Assembly (NCBI RefSeq): GCF_910586915.1
Contig: NZ_CAJULN010000024.1
Coordinates: 1-38,502, forward strand
Direction: 5' to 3'
DNA: 38,502 nucleotides
From: an uncultured Bacteroides sp.
GTDB lineage: Bacteria > Bacteroidota > Bacteroidia > Bacteroidales > Bacteroidaceae
The notes beneath the pieces are model-generated. The model was not told where the DNA came from and did not search any database. It saw only the letters and a program-made list of their open reading frames with translations. This document shows, piece by piece, positions 15,608-22,571 of this stretch. Numbering within the stretch: the stretch's first letter is position 1; every line of letters starts with the position of its first letter. The translations under genes were made by a program, and so were the position numbers.

Positions 15608-16284
15608 AAAAGTTAGAATCATCTTTGAAAAATATGTTACTGGTGCTTACGGGTGTGACTGCTGTCTCCGTAGCATTGTTGGCTTATGTGAACGAACTGA
15701 CAAAAGGCCCCATCGCCGAAGCGAATGCAAAAACGCTGAGCGATGCAGTCGGTATGGTAGTGCCGGGCTTTGACAACGACCCGATTGCCGAAAAGAAGGT
15801 GCAAGTGGTAAATGGTGTTGAATACGCTGTCTACCCCGCTACAAAAGATGGCGAATATATCGGAGCCGCCGTGGAAACCACTTCATTGGGCTTTGGCGGT
15901 GAACTGAAAGTATTGGTGGGATTTGACGCTGAAGGTAAAATCATCGACTACTCTCTGCTTTCACACGCCGAAACACCTGGACTCGGCTCAAAGGCTGCCG
16001 ACTGGTTTAAAAAAGGTAACAAAGGCGACATCACAGGTATGAACCCCGGCGAAACATCGCTCACAGTAAGCAAAGACGGCGGAAAAGTAGATGCCATCAC
16101 TGCTTCTACCATCACCTCGCGAGCTTTCCTGCGCGCCATCAACGAAGCCTATGCCGCCTATGCGGGACAGGATACTACCGACGGCACTACGGGCGCTACC
16201 CAAAAGAAAACCGAACAAAGTGGAGACGCCGCTACGGGAGCTACCATTAAAGTTGAACTTACTGATTCTGTCAGTGCTAAATAA
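15604..16284 (+). CDS. rnfG: Rnf complex subunit G, FMN-binding
   Basis: A 226-residue subunit with one N-terminal membrane helix (about residues 9-28) and a periplasmic FMN-binding domain. The covalent FMN motif is DAITASTITS, with T169 the expected flavin-carrying threonine. The domain is preceded by SHAETPGLGSKA, also conserved in NqrC/RnfG. After residue 185 comes a 40-residue extension rich in T, G and A that repeats TGAT twice (GTTGATQ, AATGATI); it resembles the flavin-transfer motif but lacks its context. Start overlaps the rnfD stop; rnfE follows after 14 nt. Confidence 0.95.
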   Translation: MKKLESSLKNMLLVLTGVTAVSVALLAYVNELTKGPIAEANAKTLSDAVGMVVPGFDNDPIAEKKVQVVNGVEYAVYPATKDGEYIGAAVETTSLGFGGELKVLVGFDAEGKIIDYSLLSHAETPGLGSKAADWFKKGNKGDITGMNPGETSLTVSKDGGKVDAITASTITSRAFLRAINEAYAAYAGQDTTDGTTGATQKKTEQSGDAATGATIKVELTDSVSAK

Positions 16285-16298
16285 GAAAGGAGACAAGT

Positions 16299-16883
16299 AT
16301 GAATAACTTTAAAGTAATGATGAACGGGATTATCAAAGAGAATCCTACGTTTGTACTCCTGCTTGGTATGTGTCCTACGTTGGGTACAACTTCATCGGCT
16401 ATCAACGGTATGGGTATGGGACTGGCTACCATGTTCGTGCTCATCTGCTCGAACGTAGTGATTTCTCTGATTAAGAACCTGATTCCGGATATGGTGCGTA
16501 TCCCGTCATTTATTGTAGTAATCGCGTCTTTCGTGACATTGCTCCAAATGGTGATGCAGGCTTATGTACCGGGACTGTATGCAACGCTCGGTCTTTTCAT
16601 CCCGTTGATTGTGGTGAACTGTATCGTACTCGGACGTGCCGAAGCCTTCGCTGCCAAGAACAACGCAGTCGCTTCCATGTTCGACGGTATCGGTATGGGA
16701 CTCGGTTTTACCATTGCCCTCACACTGTTGGGTGCTGTACGCGAATTTTTAGGAACCGGTAAGATTTTCGACTTCGCCATCATGCCCGAAGAGTACGGAA
16801 TGCTGGTGTTCGTATTGGCTCCGGGCGCATTCATCGCCTTAGGATACCTCATTGCGCTGATTAACAGCTTTAAGAAAGCCTGA
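16299..16883 (+). CDS. rnfE: Rnf complex subunit E, membrane core
   Basis: A 194-residue integral membrane protein of the NqrD/RnfE family, with six hydrophobic segments and the hallmark stretch NPTFVLLLGMCPTLGTTSSAI, whose cysteine lies in the half-helix that holds the membrane [2Fe-2S] centre shared with RnfA. A second conserved cysteine is in LIVVNCIVLGRAEAFA. It has one of the few clear Shine-Dalgarno sites in the window, AGAAAGGAG, 6 nt before the ATG at 16299, perhaps to raise expression of this distal subunit. It lies between rnfG and rnfA in the same operon. Confidence 0.95.
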   Translation: MNNFKVMMNGIIKENPTFVLLLGMCPTLGTTSSAINGMGMGLATMFVLICSNVVISLIKNLIPDMVRIPSFIVVIASFVTLLQMVMQAYVPGLYATLGLFIPLIVVNCIVLGRAEAFAAKNNAVASMFDGIGMGLGFTIALTLLGAVREFLGTGKIFDFAIMPEEYGMLVFVLAPGAFIALGYLIALINSFKKA

Positions 16884-16910
16884 TTCTATCAAATAAAATA
16901 AGAAAAGAAT

Positions 16911-17483
16911 ATGGAATATATATTGATATTTATTTCGGCAATCTTTGTCAACAACATCGTGTTGTCGCAATTTCTTGGAATCTGCCCCTTCCTGGGTGTC
17001 TCCAAAAAAGTGGATACAGCACTGGGAATGAGCGCTGCCGTTGCCTTCGTATTGACAATCGCCACTATCGTCACCTTCCTGATTCAGAAATTTGTACTTG
17101 ATGCTTTCGGATTGGGATATCTGCAAACGATTACCTTCATCCTCGTCATCGCCGCACTGGTACAAATGGTGGAAATTATCCTGAAGAAAGTATCTCCGGC
17201 GCTCTATCAGGCGTTAGGCGTGTTCTTGCCATTGATTACAACTAACTGTTGTATTTTAGGTGTCGCCATCCTCGTGATTCAGAAAGACTACGATTTGCTG
17301 ACAGGTGTTGTATATGCGTTCTCCACGGCTATCGGCTTCGGACTCGCTTTAGTACTCTTTGCCGGACTGCGCGAACAGATGAGCCTGGTAAAAGTGCCGA
17401 AAGGAATGCAAGGCACACCGATTGCTCTGATTACTGCCGGACTGCTTGCTATGGCCTTCATGGGATTCTCCGGCGTAGTGTAA
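16911..17483 (+). CDS. rnfA: Rnf complex subunit A, membrane core
   Basis: A 190-residue integral membrane protein of the NqrE/RnfA family with six hydrophobic segments. It pairs with RnfE in inverted topology; the cysteines in SQFLGICPFLGVSKK and LITTNCCILGVAIL correspond to those that bind the intramembrane [2Fe-2S] cluster. It is the last gene of rseC-rnfBCDGEA and is followed 28 nt later by a strong intrinsic terminator. The complete operon should couple ferredoxin oxidation to NAD+ reduction while pumping Na+ or H+ outward; the ion is not readable from sequence. Confidence 0.95.
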   Translation: MEYILIFISAIFVNNIVLSQFLGICPFLGVSKKVDTALGMSAAVAFVLTIATIVTFLIQKFVLDAFGLGYLQTITFILVIAALVQMVEIILKKVSPALYQALGVFLPLITTNCCILGVAILVIQKDYDLLTGVVYAFSTAIGFGLALVLFAGLREQMSLVKVPKGMQGTPIALITAGLLAMAFMGFSGVV

Positions 17484-17511
17484 AGGCTGCGACCGATGAA
17501 TGACAAATAGG

Positions 17512-17568
17512 AATTGGAAACCTCACACAATGTGGTAATACACAAAATATGGGGTTTCCAATTTTTTT
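17512..17568 (+). terminator. Terminator of the rnf operon
   Basis: Arms AATTGGAAACCTC (17512-17524) and GGGGTTTCCAATT (17551-17563) pair over about 13 bp with one G-U, closing a 26-nt loop that contains its own short TGTG/CACA pairing. Seven T follow at 17562-17568. It stands between rnfA and the repeat array upstream of galE. Confidence 0.85.
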
Positions 17569-17569
17569 A

Positions 17570-17780
17570 TGATTATCCGCTATCTTCCCCCATCTACCAA
17601 AACGACGCATTTACAGATTAATAATCAGCCTGTTACAGCATCTATATGCGCTGCGTGCAGGAGATATAGATACTGGACGTAGCGCATATAGATGTTGCAA
17701 GTAGGACATATATGCGGTGAAAGCAGGAGATATAGCTCCTGCAAATCGGTCATCTGAAGAGGGAAAATAGCGGATAATCA
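17570..17780. repeat. Array B: five 22-bp units inside a 20-bp inverted repeat
   Basis: The outer arms TGATTATCCGCTATCTTCC (17570-17588) and GGAAAATAGCGGATAATCA (17762-17780) are inverted repeats with one mismatch. Between them the hexamers CTATAT, ATATAG, ATATAG, ATATAT and ATATAG start at 17642, 17664, 17686, 17708 and 17730, each exactly 22 bp apart. The last four 22-bp units (from 17652) all begin with TG and share up to 17 of 22 positions around the word AGGAGATATAG. A 21-bp imperfect hairpin (17636-17656 with 17677-17697, two G-U pairs) and a 7-bp hairpin (GCAGGAG 17723-17729, CTCCTGC 17736-17742) are also present. No coding potential. It could be a small non-autonomous mobile element, but no target-site duplication is evident. 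Confidence 0.75.
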
Positions 17781-17843
17781 TTTCTTTTTTTAGACTAAAA
17801 CTTACATTTATTGCCTTTTATTGAAATAAAAAGTCGAAAAATG

Positions 17844-17873
17844 TTGGATTTTCATTTTATTTCCATAAATTTG
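17844..17873 (+). promoter_or_regulatory. Promoter of galE
   Basis: TAAATTTG (17866-17873) matches the -7 consensus exactly; TTGG at 17844-17847 lies 18 nt upstream and partly matches the TTTG element. The predicted start near 17880 gives a leader of about 40 nt. Confidence 0.68.
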
Positions 17874-17919
17874 TGGCTCAAACGACAAAAAGCCGGAAAA
17901 CTAACCATTTATAAAGAAT

Positions 17920-18954
17920 ATGAAAGAAAGAATTTTAGTAACGGGCGGAACAGGATATATCGGTTCGCATACCGTAGTAGAACTGCAAAACAGTGGCTAC
18001 GAGGTAATCATAATTGATAATTTATCAAATTCAAGTGCCGACGTTGTTGACAATATAGAGAAAGTGTCCGGTATACGTCCGGTTTTTGAAAAATTGGATT
18101 GTCTGGATTTTGCAGGACTGGATGCTGTATTTACAAAATATAAAGGAATTAAGGCTATTATTCATTTTGCGGCGAGCAAAGCTGTAGGAGAATCGGTGGA
18201 GAAACCGTTACTGTATTATCGCAATAACTTAGTCTCTCTGATTAATCTTCTCGAACTGATGCCTAAGCACGGAGTAGAAGGTATCGTGTTCTCTTCTTCT
18301 TGTACAGTGTACGGTCAGCCCGACGAACTGCCGGTGACTGAAAAGGCACCAATCAAGAAAGCGGAATCGCCCTATGGAAATACCAAACAGATAAATGAAG
18401 AGATTATCCGCGATACGGTAGCTTCCGGTGCTCCGATTAATGCTATCATGTTGCGTTACTTCAACCCGATTGGTGCGCATCCCACTGCATTGCTGGGCGA
18501 ATTGCCAAACGGTGTTCCCCAAAACCTGATTCCTTATCTGACTCAGACTGCTATAGGTATTCGCGAGAAACTAAGTGTATTTGGTGATGATTACGATACA
18601 CCCGACGGTTCTTGTATCCGCGACTTTATCAATGTAGTAGACTTGGCTAAGGCACACGTGATTGCTATCCGCCGTATCTTGGAAAAGACACAGAAAGAAA
18701 AAGTGGAAGTGTTCAATATCGGAACGGGACGTGGTGTGTCTGTATTGGAATTAATTAACGGCTTTGAAAAAGCCACTGGCGTGAAGTTGAATTATCAGAT
18801 TGTCGGACGTCGTGCCGGTGATATTGAGAAAGTTTGGGCGAACCCCAATTTTGCAAACAATGAATTGGGATGGAAAGCCGTAGAAACTTTGGAAGATACT
18901 TTGCGTTCTGCCTGGAATTGGCAGTTGAAACTTCGCGAGAGAGGTATTCAATAA
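17920..18954 (+). CDS. galE: UDP-glucose 4-epimerase
   Basis: A 344-residue short-chain dehydrogenase-type epimerase interconverting UDP-glucose and UDP-galactose. The NAD-binding glycine motif GGTGYIGSHT is at residues 8-17, the catalytic tyrosine and lysine are Y152 and K156 (SPYGNTKQ), and the preceding SSSCTVYG block carries the usual serine/threonine. The sugar-nucleotide-binding part has LRYFNPIGAHP. Length matches GalE. It is cytoplasmic and probably supplies galactose donors for capsule and glycan synthesis as well as galactose breakdown. It is transcribed alone from its own promoter, with array B behind it and a structured, non-coding stretch after it. Confidence 0.95.
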   Translation: MKERILVTGGTGYIGSHTVVELQNSGYEVIIIDNLSNSSADVVDNIEKVSGIRPVFEKLDCLDFAGLDAVFTKYKGIKAIIHFAASKAVGESVEKPLLYYRNNLVSLINLLELMPKHGVEGIVFSSSCTVYGQPDELPVTEKAPIKKAESPYGNTKQINEEIIRDTVASGAPINAIMLRYFNPIGAHPTALLGELPNGVPQNLIPYLTQTAIGIREKLSVFGDDYDTPDGSCIRDFINVVDLAKAHVIAIRRILEKTQKEKVEVFNIGTGRGVSVLELINGFEKATGVKLNYQIVGRRAGDIEKVWANPNFANNELGWKAVETLEDTLRSAWNWQLKLRERGIQ

Positions 18955-18985
18955 AAAAGAAACATAATTTACATAAATAACAAAG

Positions 18986-19010
18986 AACAAGTCGTGTATG
19001 CGACTTGTTT
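18986..19010 (+). terminator. Hairpin after galE, weak terminator
   Basis: A perfect 9-bp stem, AACAAGTCG (18986-18994) and CGACTTGTT (19001-19009), with a 6-nt loop TGTATG lies 31 nt after galE. Only three T follow on the plus strand. It may terminate galE partially or protect its 3' end. Confidence 0.45.
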
Positions 19011-19016
19011 AACCGT

Positions 19017-19177
19017 TGCAAACCTCTTGACGCTGGTTGTGGGTATGTGAATATCAGCAAACAGTACTTATACCGCTCGGTATAGACAGGAGATTGCATA
19101 GTAGTTTTGTCGTGTTTTATTTTGTGTTTGTGTTGTGACGGTACTACGACGTGAGTCGTGGTACCGTTCTTTTTTTA
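19017..19177 (+). ncRNA. Candidate structured RNA with three-way junction, ending at a terminator
   Basis: The stretch folds by eye as follows. A closing helix is TGCAA (19017-19021) with TTGCA (19094-19098), continuing past a small internal loop as CTCTTG (19024-19029) with CAGGAG (19087-19092). It encloses two hairpins: GCTGGT/ATCAGC (19032-19037, 19053-19058) and TATACC-GCTC-GGTATA (19069-19084). A T-rich linker then leads to a strong terminator at 19138-19177. No convincing promoter is seen immediately upstream, so it might be processed from the galE 3' end. I do not recognise it as a known RNA class. Confidence 0.35.
19138..19177 (+). terminator. Strong intrinsic terminator downstream of galE
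   Basis: A 13-bp stem, ACGGTACTACGAC (19138-19150) with GTCGTGGTACCGT (19155-19167), one G-U pair, loop GTGA, then TCTTTTTTT. It is 183 nt beyond the galE stop, which is far for a simple galE terminator and suggests a non-coding RNA ends here. Confidence 0.88.
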
Positions 19178-19340
19178 GCTTACTAAGGAGATTTAATACA
19201 AGAAGAGCAATTAACAGTCAGACAATTAAATTCAAGCATTACGGAAATCAGCCTTTAGGCAACGAAGTACTAAATGCCAGGTATTGTCCCTTACTCTTCT
19301 CTCATTTATATTGAAGAGACATCATTGAGGCTTAAGAATA
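19178..19340. other. Gap without recognised features
   Basis: Between the terminator after galE and the dsbD terminator I see no convincing frame, promoter box or repeat; only a 13-bp palindrome, GAATCATTGATTC at 19341-19353, at its edge. Confidence 0.45.
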
Positions 19341-19352
19341 GAATCATTGATT

Positions 19353-19395
19353 CATAAAAAAATGCTGATTGAATTTGTCGTTCAATCAGCATTTT
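19353..19395 (-). terminator. Terminator of dsbD
   Basis: A perfect 15-bp inverted repeat (19359-19373 and 19381-19395; the core is ATGCTGATTGAA / TTCAATCAGCAT) with a 7-nt loop lies 44 nt after the dsbD stop. On the minus strand it runs into seven T. The plus direction has only four T, so it is mainly a dsbD terminator. Confidence 0.85.
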
Positions 19396-19439
19396 CGGAT
19401 ATTTTCGTACTCTATAGAATCAGCCTTCTATAAAAACAA

Positions 19440-21518
19440 TTATTTCTCCTTTCTATAATTTTCCAATCCTTTTTGAAGGAACTGTATGTATTCAGGAATA
19501 TCCTCGTTATAAGCATACGATTTATTCAGTGGTTTACCCTGATTGTCAAGCAACACATAGAAAGGTTGGGCGTTAGCACCGAATTTCACACGTTGCAGAT
19601 AACTCCACTTGTCACCTACTGTACGCAAAGTACGTTCCGTACCGTTTTCCATGATTTTCACAGGTTCGGGCAGAGGAGTTTTGTTGTCCACATAAAGCGT
19701 GATTAATACATAGTCATTGTTCATCAAGTCGCTCACCTTCGGGTCAGTCCATACGGCAGCTTCCATCTTGCGACAGTTTACACAGCCGTATCCGGTGAAG
19801 TCAATCATCACAGGTTTTCCATTCATACGTGCATACTCCATACCCAAATCATAATCATCGAATTTCGCATGGACTTCATTCTTGTATAAGTTGAAGTCTT
19901 GCGTTTGCATAGGCGGGGCAAATGCACTCACTGCTTTCAAAGGCGCTCCCCACAAACCGGGAACCATATATACTGCAAAAGCCAAAGAAATCAAGGCCAT
20001 GAAGAAACGAGCCACTCCTACTTTATTATCGTCATCATCGTGCGGGAACTTAATCTTACCCAACAGATACAATCCAAGTAAGGCAAAGATTACAATCCAC
20101 AAAGCAAGGAAAGTTTCACGGTCAAGCAATCTCCATCCATAAGCCAAATCGGCAACAGAAAGGAATTTGAGTGCGAAAGCCAATTCGAGGAAACCTAATG
20201 TTACCTTAATCACATTCATCCAGCCACCTGACTTCGGCATAGATTTCAACCAAGACGGGAACAAAGCAAACAGGGTGAACGGCAAAGCCAAAGCAATGGC
20301 AAAGCCTAACATACCAATGGCGGGAGCAACCACACTACCCGTTGTGGAAACCTGTACCAGCAAAAAACCGATAATAGGACCCGTGCAAGAGAAAGATACC
20401 AATGAAAGCGTAAAAGCCATCAGGAAAATACTCAGCAGTCCGGTGGTAGACTCCGCTTTGCTATCTACTGCATTACCCCATTTCGACGGAAGACGGATTT
20501 CAAATGCGCCGAAGAACGAAGCGGCAAAAACCACCAACATCAAGAAGAAAAGAATATTGAAGATAGCATTGGTAGACAAGGCATTCAATGCACTTGCACC
20601 GAATATCAACGTGATTGCCAATCCCAATGTCACATAAATCACAACAATGGACGCACCGTATGTCCACGCATCGCGAATACCTTTCTTTTTATCTTTAGTG
20701 CGTTTCAGGAAAAAGCTGACAGTCATCGGAATAATAGGCCATACACAAGGGGTAAACAAAGCCAGCAGACCGCCGAGGAAACCAGTTATGAAAACATATA
20801 TCCACGACATATCCTCCTGACCGTGCTCTTCACCCAAAGTCTGCAAGTCACTGATTACCGGTTGCCAAAGGTCACTGGAAGCCACGGCAGGACGGACATC
20901 GGCTGCTTCAACCGCCGGAGTAGTGGGAGTCTGTTCCGTTTCAGCAGGAGCCTGCACCGTTTCGACAGGAACCTCCTTTACTTCTGCGGGCGCAGGAGTT
21001 ACCTGTTCTTCTGTTTTCGGCAATTTCTGTTGCGGTTGTTCTACCTTAGCAGCAGCATTTCCAACTTTCGCCGTTCCGGAATACTTGAACGGAACTTCGG
21101 TAGGCGGAAGGCAACTCTCGTCGTCGCACGCACCAAATTCCAGATAACCTTCTATTTCATAAGCACCGCCGATAAATTTTACTTTCTGAACGAACTTTGC
21201 AGTCTTTTCAAAATAACGCACCTGCATTTCAAACAGTTTGTCGAAAGTAGCCACTTCGCTGCCTACCGGTTTCAGTTTGCCGACAAGCTCCAAACCGTTT
21301 TTCTTGTCTACATTGAATGTAGCGGAAATGGGACCTCCGTCTCCAAGTTCGGTAGAATAGACGTGCCATCCCGGTTCGATGGCAGCAGTAAACACAATCT
21401 CTGCTTCGGTATCAGAAAGGGTGTTCAATTCCGTTTTGAACTTTACCGGTTCTTTGATTTGTGCCTGCAAAGCATAAGCCACAATGCTTAAGAGCAGAAA
21501 AGAAATAAACTTTTTCAT
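19440..21518 (-). CDS. dsbD: Thiol:disulfide interchange protein DsbD
   Basis: A 692-residue inner-membrane reductant conduit carrying electrons from cytoplasmic thioredoxin to periplasmic proteins. After a signal peptide (ending around ALQAQ) the periplasmic alpha-like domain contains ACDDESCLPP, a cysteine pair. A proline/alanine/glutamate-rich linker (about residues 165-215) leads to the eight-helix core, with redox cysteines in FTPCVWPIIPM and SFSCTGPIIGF. The C-terminal thioredoxin-like domain has the active site C579-VN-C582 (GYGCVNCRKME). Layout and length match DsbD; many Bacteroidetes annotations call it cytochrome c biogenesis protein. It starts 20 nt after the Dabb-domain gene and is probably co-transcribed. 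Confidence 0.94.
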   Translation of the reverse strand: MKKFISFLLLSIVAYALQAQIKEPVKFKTELNTLSDTEAEIVFTAAIEPGWHVYSTELGDGGPISATFNVDKKNGLELVGKLKPVGSEVATFDKLFEMQVRYFEKTAKFVQKVKFIGGAYEIEGYLEFGACDDESCLPPTEVPFKYSGTAKVGNAAAKVEQPQQKLPKTEEQVTPAPAEVKEVPVETVQAPAETEQTPTTPAVEAADVRPAVASSDLWQPVISDLQTLGEEHGQEDMSWIYVFITGFLGGLLALFTPCVWPIIPMTVSFFLKRTKDKKKGIRDAWTYGASIVVIYVTLGLAITLIFGASALNALSTNAIFNILFFLMLVVFAASFFGAFEIRLPSKWGNAVDSKAESTTGLLSIFLMAFTLSLVSFSCTGPIIGFLLVQVSTTGSVVAPAIGMLGFAIALALPFTLFALFPSWLKSMPKSGGWMNVIKVTLGFLELAFALKFLSVADLAYGWRLLDRETFLALWIVIFALLGLYLLGKIKFPHDDDDNKVGVARFFMALISLAFAVYMVPGLWGAPLKAVSAFAPPMQTQDFNLYKNEVHAKFDDYDLGMEYARMNGKPVMIDFTGYGCVNCRKMEAAVWTDPKVSDLMNNDYVLITLYVDNKTPLPEPVKIMENGTERTLRTVGDKWSYLQRVKFGANAQPFYVLLDNQGKPLNKSYAYNEDIPEYIQFLQKGLENYRKEK

Positions 21519-21538
21519 TTTAATATTTTTTGGGAGGG

Positions 21539-21838
21539 TTATAATTCATAATCTACACACGCACGGCTTTCTTTTGTTTCGGCCAGAATCTTTCCGGCTG
21601 CCACATGATCGGGATGTGTTGCATAGTATTTCACGTCTTCCAGCGTGTCAAACTCACTATAAAGTGCGATATTCCACGTTTCGCCGGGATTCATATTCAA
21701 TCCGACTTCTATTTTCCGGATAACGGAGATTTTGGCAGGAAGTGCTTCTATCGCTTCCTTGAAATTCGTCATGACTGCCCGTTTCTCTTCGAGGGGAACG
21801 TCGTCTTTTAACTTAAATAATACAATGTGTTTTACCAT
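21539..21838 (-). CDS. Dabb (stress-responsive A/B barrel) domain protein
   Basis: A 99-residue ferredoxin-like barrel protein: the start MVKHIVLFKLKDD and the later block YSEFDTLEDVKYYATHPDHVAAGK are characteristic of the Dabb family (PF07876 type), small dimeric proteins whose molecular function is mostly unknown. No catalytic site can be read. It precedes dsbD by 20 nt on the same strand, and its ATG at 21838 is divergent from udk, whose start lies about 100 nt away. A -7 box and a palindrome lie in the shared upstream region. Confidence 0.86.
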   Translation of the reverse strand: MVKHIVLFKLKDDVPLEEKRAVMTNFKEAIEALPAKISVIRKIEVGLNMNPGETWNIALYSEFDTLEDVKYYATHPDHVAAGKILAETKESRACVDYEL

Positions 21839-21841
21839 TAC

Positions 21842-21873
21842 GTTGTTATTTTAATGAATTGTTTCTATATTTG
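21842..21873 (+). promoter_or_regulatory. Promoter of udk
   Basis: TATATTTG (21866-21873) is an exact -7 box; GTTG at 21842-21845, 20 nt upstream, partly matches TTTG. The predicted start near 21880 gives a leader of about 60 nt and supports the udk ATG at 21941. Confidence 0.65.
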
Positions 21874-21885
21874 TCTTGCCAATGC

Positions 21886-21904
21886 TTTGCATAAACAATG
21901 CAAA
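21886..21904. promoter_or_regulatory. Palindrome between divergent dabb and udk promoters
   Basis: TTTGCAT-AAACA-ATGCAAA is a perfect 7-5-7 inverted repeat. It overlaps the minus-strand -7 box used for dabb and lies just after the predicted udk start, a position suited to an operator acting on both genes. The protein that would bind it is unknown. Confidence 0.4.
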
Positions 21905-21908
21905 TTTA
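21901..21908 (-). promoter_or_regulatory. Possible -7 box for the dabb-dsbD operon
   Basis: TAAATTTG on the minus strand matches the consensus exactly, 63 nt before the dabb ATG. No TTTG lies at the proper distance upstream. Confidence 0.45.
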
Positions 21909-21940
21909 CTCTATTTCATTTAAATATACACTATAAAGAG

Positions 21941-22552
21941 ATGTTAATTATAGGAATAGCAGGCGGAACAGGCTCCGGAAAGACCACCGTCGTACGAAAA
22001 ATCGTAGAAAGTCTCCCTGCAGGAGAAGTAGTATTATTACCTCAAGACTCCTATTATAAGGATAGCAGTCACGTACCTGTGGAAGAGCGGCAGAACATTA
22101 ATTTCGACCATCCGGACGCGTTTGAATGGAGCTTGCTCTCCAAACACATTACGATGCTGAAAGAAGGAAAAAGCATCGAACAGCCCACCTATTCTTATCT
22201 CACCTGTACCCGCCAGCCTGAAACTATTCATATCGAACCGCGCAAGGTAGTGATTGTTGAAGGGATTCTCGCTTTATGCGACAAAAAACTGAGAAACATG
22301 ATGGACCTTAAGATATTCGTAGATGCCGACCCCGATGAACGCCTGATACGTGTTATCCAAAGAGACGTTATCGAACGCGGACGCACGGCGGAAGCTGTCA
22401 TGGAGCGCTACACACGCATCTTGAAACCGATGCACCTGCAATTTATCGAACCGTGCAAACGTTATGCCGACCTTATCGTGCCCGAAGGGGGAAGCAATAA
22501 AGTCGCCATTGATATTCTGACCATGTATATCAAGAAGCACCTTAAGAATTAA
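21941..22552 (+). CDS. udk: Uridine kinase
   Basis: A 203-residue kinase of the PRK/uridine kinase family that phosphorylates uridine and cytidine for pyrimidine salvage, cytoplasmic. The P-loop GIAGGTGSGKTT is at the N-terminus, followed by the substrate-binding DSYYKD and the NFDHPDAFEW motif of uridine kinases, and later IFVDADPDERLIRVIQRD. The start is ATG at 21941 (MLIIGIAGG), where the family begins; the frame is open upstream to 21827, but that part overlaps the promoter and the divergent gene. The transglycosylase gene follows after 19 nt. Confidence 0.95.
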   Translation: MLIIGIAGGTGSGKTTVVRKIVESLPAGEVVLLPQDSYYKDSSHVPVEERQNINFDHPDAFEWSLLSKHITMLKEGKSIEQPTYSYLTCTRQPETIHIEPRKVVIVEGILALCDKKLRNMMDLKIFVDADPDERLIRVIQRDVIERGRTAEAVMERYTRILKPMHLQFIEPCKRYADLIVPEGGSNKVAIDILTMYIKKHLKN

Positions 22553-22571
22553 AAATTAAAACAGACGGGAT

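Noticed and set aside
17642..17735. CRISPR-like array
   Set aside because: Repeats of 11-12 bp with 10-bp intervals are far below CRISPR dimensions, the repeats are degenerate, and no cas genes are present.
18755..19099. 114-codon minus-strand frame overlapping the galE 3' end
   Set aside because: It lies mostly antisense to galE and the structured region, with no domain and cysteine/tyrosine-rich composition typical of chance frames.
18955..19440. tRNA or other standard RNA gene in the galE-dsbD gap
   Set aside because: No acceptor/T-arm pattern or CCA end was found; the foldable part does not match tRNA, 4.5S, tmRNA or RNase P features that I know.
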